This document shows positions 61,701 to 64,000 of a stretch of 64,000 nt of DNA, piece after piece. Both the position numbers and the translations under genes were made by a program. How positions within the stretch are numbered: the first letter of the stretch is position 1; each line of letters opens with the position of its first letter. The DNA is from Candidatus Omnitrophota bacterium (GTDB taxonomy: Bacteria > Hinthialibacterota > Hinthialibacteria > Hinthialibacterales > Hinthialibacteraceae), in assembly GCA_040755155.1 (NCBI GenBank), contig JBFMBP010000078.1, positions 21,514-85,513 of the forward strand, in the 5' to 3' direction. A model generated the notes under the pieces. That model was not told the DNA's origin, ran no database searches, and saw only the letters and a program-made list of their open reading frames with translations.

Positions 61701-64000
61701 TGCGGATGTGCAAGCGAAAGAAACGAAACTATATGGAATGTCATTAAAAGAAAAAGGCAACAATTACGTTATCGGCGCGCTGAATATCGCAATTCCATAT
61801 TCCTCGACGCGCACAGGAGAAATTATTACGATAACCATCACAGCGTTAACATCGAAATTCGAAGTTATCGAAAGGAAATATTACCTCAACGCCGCTTATT
61901 CCCCGCCAGTACCGCCGACGAATACGCCCACGGTCACGCCTACCTACACATCGACGCCGACGCGGACGCCGACGTTTTCGCCGACTAGCACTTACACGAA
62001 AACGCCTACGCCGACTAGTACTTACACGAAAACGCCAACGGCGACATTCACGCCGACAGTAACGCCGACCATTATCATCCCGGAGAATACGATCATCATC
62101 ACGGACGATCTGCAAAGCGTGGACGATTTGACAGGCAAATTCGACGCCGATGCGCCGAATCAGCGGGCGTTGGCCATCCGTTGGAATTACATAGATCCCC
62201 GTTTCAAGAGTTATCATATTTATGTCAAGAAGGATAACGAGAGTCAAAGCTATATTACTACGATTACGGATACGTCGATTACTTATTACGAATGGAAGAA
62301 TCCGGAATTCGGCCATTCGTATTGGTTTATCCTTTATGGAATCATCGACAATGCTTCGCCGAAGAAATTGGAAGCCCGCGGCCCGGTTTATTACTTATCA
62401 ACATTAGACAATATGCCCACGCCGACGCCGTCCCATCATACGATTTCAGGATATGTTGCAGAATTCCCAGGTCCTACTGGAGGCATCGCTCGTGGCGTAT
62501 CAGTGAAATTAAATCCATTAGGAATTACCACTACAACCAGCATTTTGGATGGGAGTTTTACTTTTATAAACATACCCGATGGCAATTATGTGCTAGTTGT
62601 ACCTCCTAATCCATTCGGTTATTATCCGGATACGCCCGTAACGGTAGCAGGGAGCGATGTTGTAGTAGGGATTCGTCCTATAGAATATACGCCTACTAAT
62701 ACCCCCTCGTCAACAAAAACCCCATCTCCTACTAGTACAAAAACTTTAACGCCAACCTTTACGCCAACACATACGCCGACATGGACTCTAACATTTACGC
62801 CGCGAACGCCGTTTCCCCCGCCGGACATCCTCACCCTCATTATCATATCGCGCAACCGTCTAAATAGTCTATTCGGCCAGGATCGCGTAACGGCGCTATG
62901 GAATAAACTAAGCTCGCTGCTTGCGCATGAAACCGTACGCGGCGAGATTATCGATTTGGATCAATTTACATCCCTGCGCGACAAGTACAAAGCCTGGGAT
63001 GCGGACAGCAATCTATTGTATTTAGGAACCAAAACGGAAGGTCAAGATAATATCCGTATGGCTAATGCTATAGCGGAAGATATCAAAGCGATTGTCGGGG
63101 GCAAACGCATCGAACAGAAATACGCCAAAGTGAAGTATCTCGTCATCGTCGGCTCGGACGCGGCCATTCCCTTCTACAGAGTAGAAAATCAATCGCGAAC
63201 CAATAACAGCGAATTCAATTATTACAAAAAACTGGATCAAACCCATCCGCTGTCCATAGCTCTGCGCCAAGACCGGCTGTTGACGGACGATTACTACGCC
63301 GATTCCACGCCGTCGTGGATGAAATCCGACTTGGAAAAAGAATTATACCTGCCTAACGATTTGTTAGTAGGAAGGTTAGTCGAGACGCCGGAAGAGATGA
63401 GCGCCATGATCGACGCTTATCTGGGTAAAAATGGTCAAATCGATTTCGACAAAGCGTTAGTGGCGGGCAGCGATTCTTATACCAATGGAGCGGACCTGGC
63501 GGCGCAAATCCTGGCATCCGATCTGGGACGAGTAAATCGATTGCCCGATGGGGATGACCTATTCGAGTTGATAGATGCTCTAAACGCGAATAATCCCATT
63601 AATCTTCTTGGTTTGCATGGAACTCACGATAAGATTTACCGAATGAAAATGCAAATACCTTTATCATCGAAGTCTGCCAAGAATTATATTGAAACTCTTC
63701 TCGGCTCCATCGTACTGAACTGGGGAGGCCACGGCGGTCTGAACCTCGACCGGAGAATCGCCAATCCCACGAAAGAATACGATAATTTCACCGATGTATT
63801 CATGAAGACCGGAGTAGGGGCCTACTTAGGAACCACTGCTTTTGCTGGATCAAGCCGGGAAAGCATCGGCTTTACGGAACTGTTGGGATTGCGATTCATC
63901 GATGCGCTGATATCGGGCACGGCATCTATGACTGTAGGAGAAGCTTATCAAAAAGCCAAGCGTGAATACTGGCTCAACGAAAGCAACGGCCTAGCGGATT
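58720..64000 (+). CDS. Giant secreted multidomain protein with C25-peptidase-like end (open at right edge)
   Basis: About 1,760 residues without a stop. GGAGGG lies 8 bases upstream of the ATG and a signal peptide follows. Domains in order: Kelch repeats (about 28-325), FGE-type module (about 362-603), Calx-beta (650-758), carboxypeptidase-regulatory-like folds (813-884 and 1239-1320), an unknown beta domain (947-1060), a fibronectin-like domain (1120-1228) and a C25/gingipain-like domain (from 1367). Thr-Pro-rich linkers separate them. The candidate catalytic His is H1671 in WGGHGG. The expected Cys about 33 residues later is replaced by GTTAFAG, so the peptidase may be inactive. Confidence 0.9.
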   Translation, partial: MKQRKISLAIMAACVLVSMSAVGQSGAVWVQKNPATSPQARFAHAMAYDAARGNVVLFGGRDDTNSSGVLGDTWIWNGTQWTQKNPTSAPSARGEHNMVYDDARNRVVLFGGGIHGGSYPYYSDTWEWDGSEWTQVATAGPSPRGLFGMAYDNSRNKVVLYGGNRYTTYYADTWEWDGSLWTQVASTGPGPRDTQFMAYDANRARVVLLGGTNGISWLKDTWEWNGVQWIQRDTAGPGGAGRGAGWAAMVYDNIRSKVVLFGGNSDISYANDTWEWDGTQWTEVNVSGPPGRSEHAMAYDTARNKIVLFGGIVSTNAPIADTWELTWDFTLTATPTPPPTPTNTPTPTFTPTPTPVFTPVNLPTIVVPLPNLPQGAKPLEMALIPAGTFMMGSPDNEQDRYSNEGPQHQVTLTKSFYMGKYIVTQAQWQALMGSNPSSGYGVGSNYPVYYVSWNDCQTFIQTLNQLGQGTFRLPTEAEWEYSCRAGTTTRFYWGDDSNYSQIGNYAWYSNNSGSQTHEVGLKLPNAWGLYDMSGNVLEWCQDLWGGYSSVPQIDPTGAISGSGRPGRGGCWLDVNGDQRSASRNGLIQDTTYFYVGFRVVREYTTPTPTNTPPPTPTNTPTFTHTPTYTSTPTFNPIITPVPTSSPSAVQPTVNFSAGSYNIVENAGKATITVLLSNAYTSAVSVKYSTMNGTASSLSDYISANGTLSFNPGEVSKSFDVSILDDSVFEGNETVILMLSEPTNATLASNYNNVILMIYDNDPTPTPTFTPTPSPTSTPTRMLDAPTDTQTPTFTSTPTPTNSPTFTPTNTPTIPEGVVFAGLVTRGNIPVVGATVMLGIYTAETNSVGVFRITDPIQPGNYTIYVVTSYGIEYQGTVTVVSGQHPTHVITLPVFTPTPTPSPTSTPTSTNTPTIIATNTPTFTPTHTFTFTPTATMTPTINPNLLPKITTTLQINGGAYKSIANESITDVRSGDIVNLEIRFDDPLASSTMMPNADVQAKETKLYGMSLKEKGNNYVIGALNIAIPYSSTRTGEIITITITALTSKFEVIERKYYLNAAYSPPVPPTNTPTVTPTYTSTPTRTPTFSPTSTYTKTPTPTSTYTKTPTATFTPTVTPTIIIPENTIIITDDLQSVDDLTGKFDADAPNQRALAIRWNYIDPRFKSYHIYVKKDNESQSYITTITDTSITYYEWKNPEFGHSYWFILYGIIDNASPKKLEARGPVYYLSTLDNMPTPTPSHHTISGYVAEFPGPTGGIARGVSVKLNPLGITTTTSILDGSFTFINIPDGNYVLVVPPNPFGYYPDTPVTVAGSDVVVGIRPIEYTPTNTPSSTKTPSPTSTKTLTPTFTPTHTPTWTLTFTPRTPFPPPDILTLIIISRNRLNSLFGQDRVTALWNKLSSLLAHETVRGEIIDLDQFTSLRDKYKAWDADSNLLYLGTKTEGQDNIRMANAIAEDIKAIVGGKRIEQKYAKVKYLVIVGSDAAIPFYRVENQSRTNNSEFNYYKKLDQTHPLSIALRQDRLLTDDYYADSTPSWMKSDLEKELYLPNDLLVGRLVETPEEMSAMIDAYLGKNGQIDFDKALVAGSDSYTNGADLAAQILASDLGRVNRLPDGDDLFELIDALNANNPINLLGLHGTHDKIYRMKMQIPLSSKSAKNYIETLLGSIVLNWGGHGGLNLDRRIANPTKEYDNFTDVFMKTGVGAYLGTTAFAGSSRESIGFTELLGLRFIDALISGTASMTVGEAYQKAKREYWLNESNGLAD

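Overview
The window looks like a chromosomal piece of an uncultured, free-living Gram-negative heterotroph. The type of bacterium is inferred, not proven. Support comes from secreted proteins with Thr-Pro linkers, FGE-type modules, Kelch and C25-peptidase-like domains, a secreted GH29 fucosidase, DUF2961/GH172 and DUF1080 proteins, and a PmoA-like (DUF6807) protein. This combination is familiar from Hydrogenedentota, Sumerlaeota and Planctomycetota-like genomes. The hldC-type gene and cdsA/uppS fit a diderm envelope. I saw no tRNA, rRNA or CRISPR array.

Layout. 1-2.2 kb holds a split transketolase and a type IV pilin-like protein. 2.3-5.1 kb is an accessory patch: a parS-like palindrome, an MNT-DUF4160-DUF2442 cluster and a COG2958-like nuclease. 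5.1-10.1 kb carries a secreted protein, the fucosidase, a heptose-phosphate adenylyltransferase, lipA and dcd. 10.1-14.2 kb is the classic rpmH-rnpA-yidD-yidC-jag operon with a clear terminator. 14.3-17.1 kb has a FabL-like enoyl-ACP reductase and dnaJ. 17.4-19.1 kb is a type II restriction-modification pair, followed by aspS.

21-33 kb is an accessory archipelago: many toxin-antitoxin genes, a duplicated DUF2442 gene around a lone HigA-like regulator, an AT-rich PARIS-like ATPase/TOPRIM defence pair (25.4-27.6 kb), a GH172-type enzyme and an integrase remnant. 33-35.7 kb holds a GxxExxY protein between CACGAA-rich repeats and a tandem FGE-module protein. 35.8-37.3 kb is a compact operon (DUF134 regulator, micro-gene, NifX-like protein, C_GCAxxG_C_C protein) behind a near-consensus promoter with an overlapping palindrome. 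37.5-45.9 kb mixes secreted proteins, a small repeat/winged-helix operon, a MntA/HepT pair and a CocE-type hydrolase. 45.9-47.6 kb is uppS-cdsA. 47.7-51.7 kb is a dense run of small toxin-antitoxin-like genes, including a second MNT/DUF4160/DUF2442 cluster. miaA-hfq follow, then an unknown gene coupled to a HicA-like gene, a secreted protein, HicBA, and finally a giant secreted multidomain protein that runs off the right edge.

Intergenic space is rich in interspersed palindromic repeats of several families (MITE- or REP-like). They recur on both sides of accessory genes and probably reflect the plasticity of this genome. The housekeeping blocks (rpmH-jag, aspS, uppS-cdsA, miaA-hfq) are the stable parts between them.
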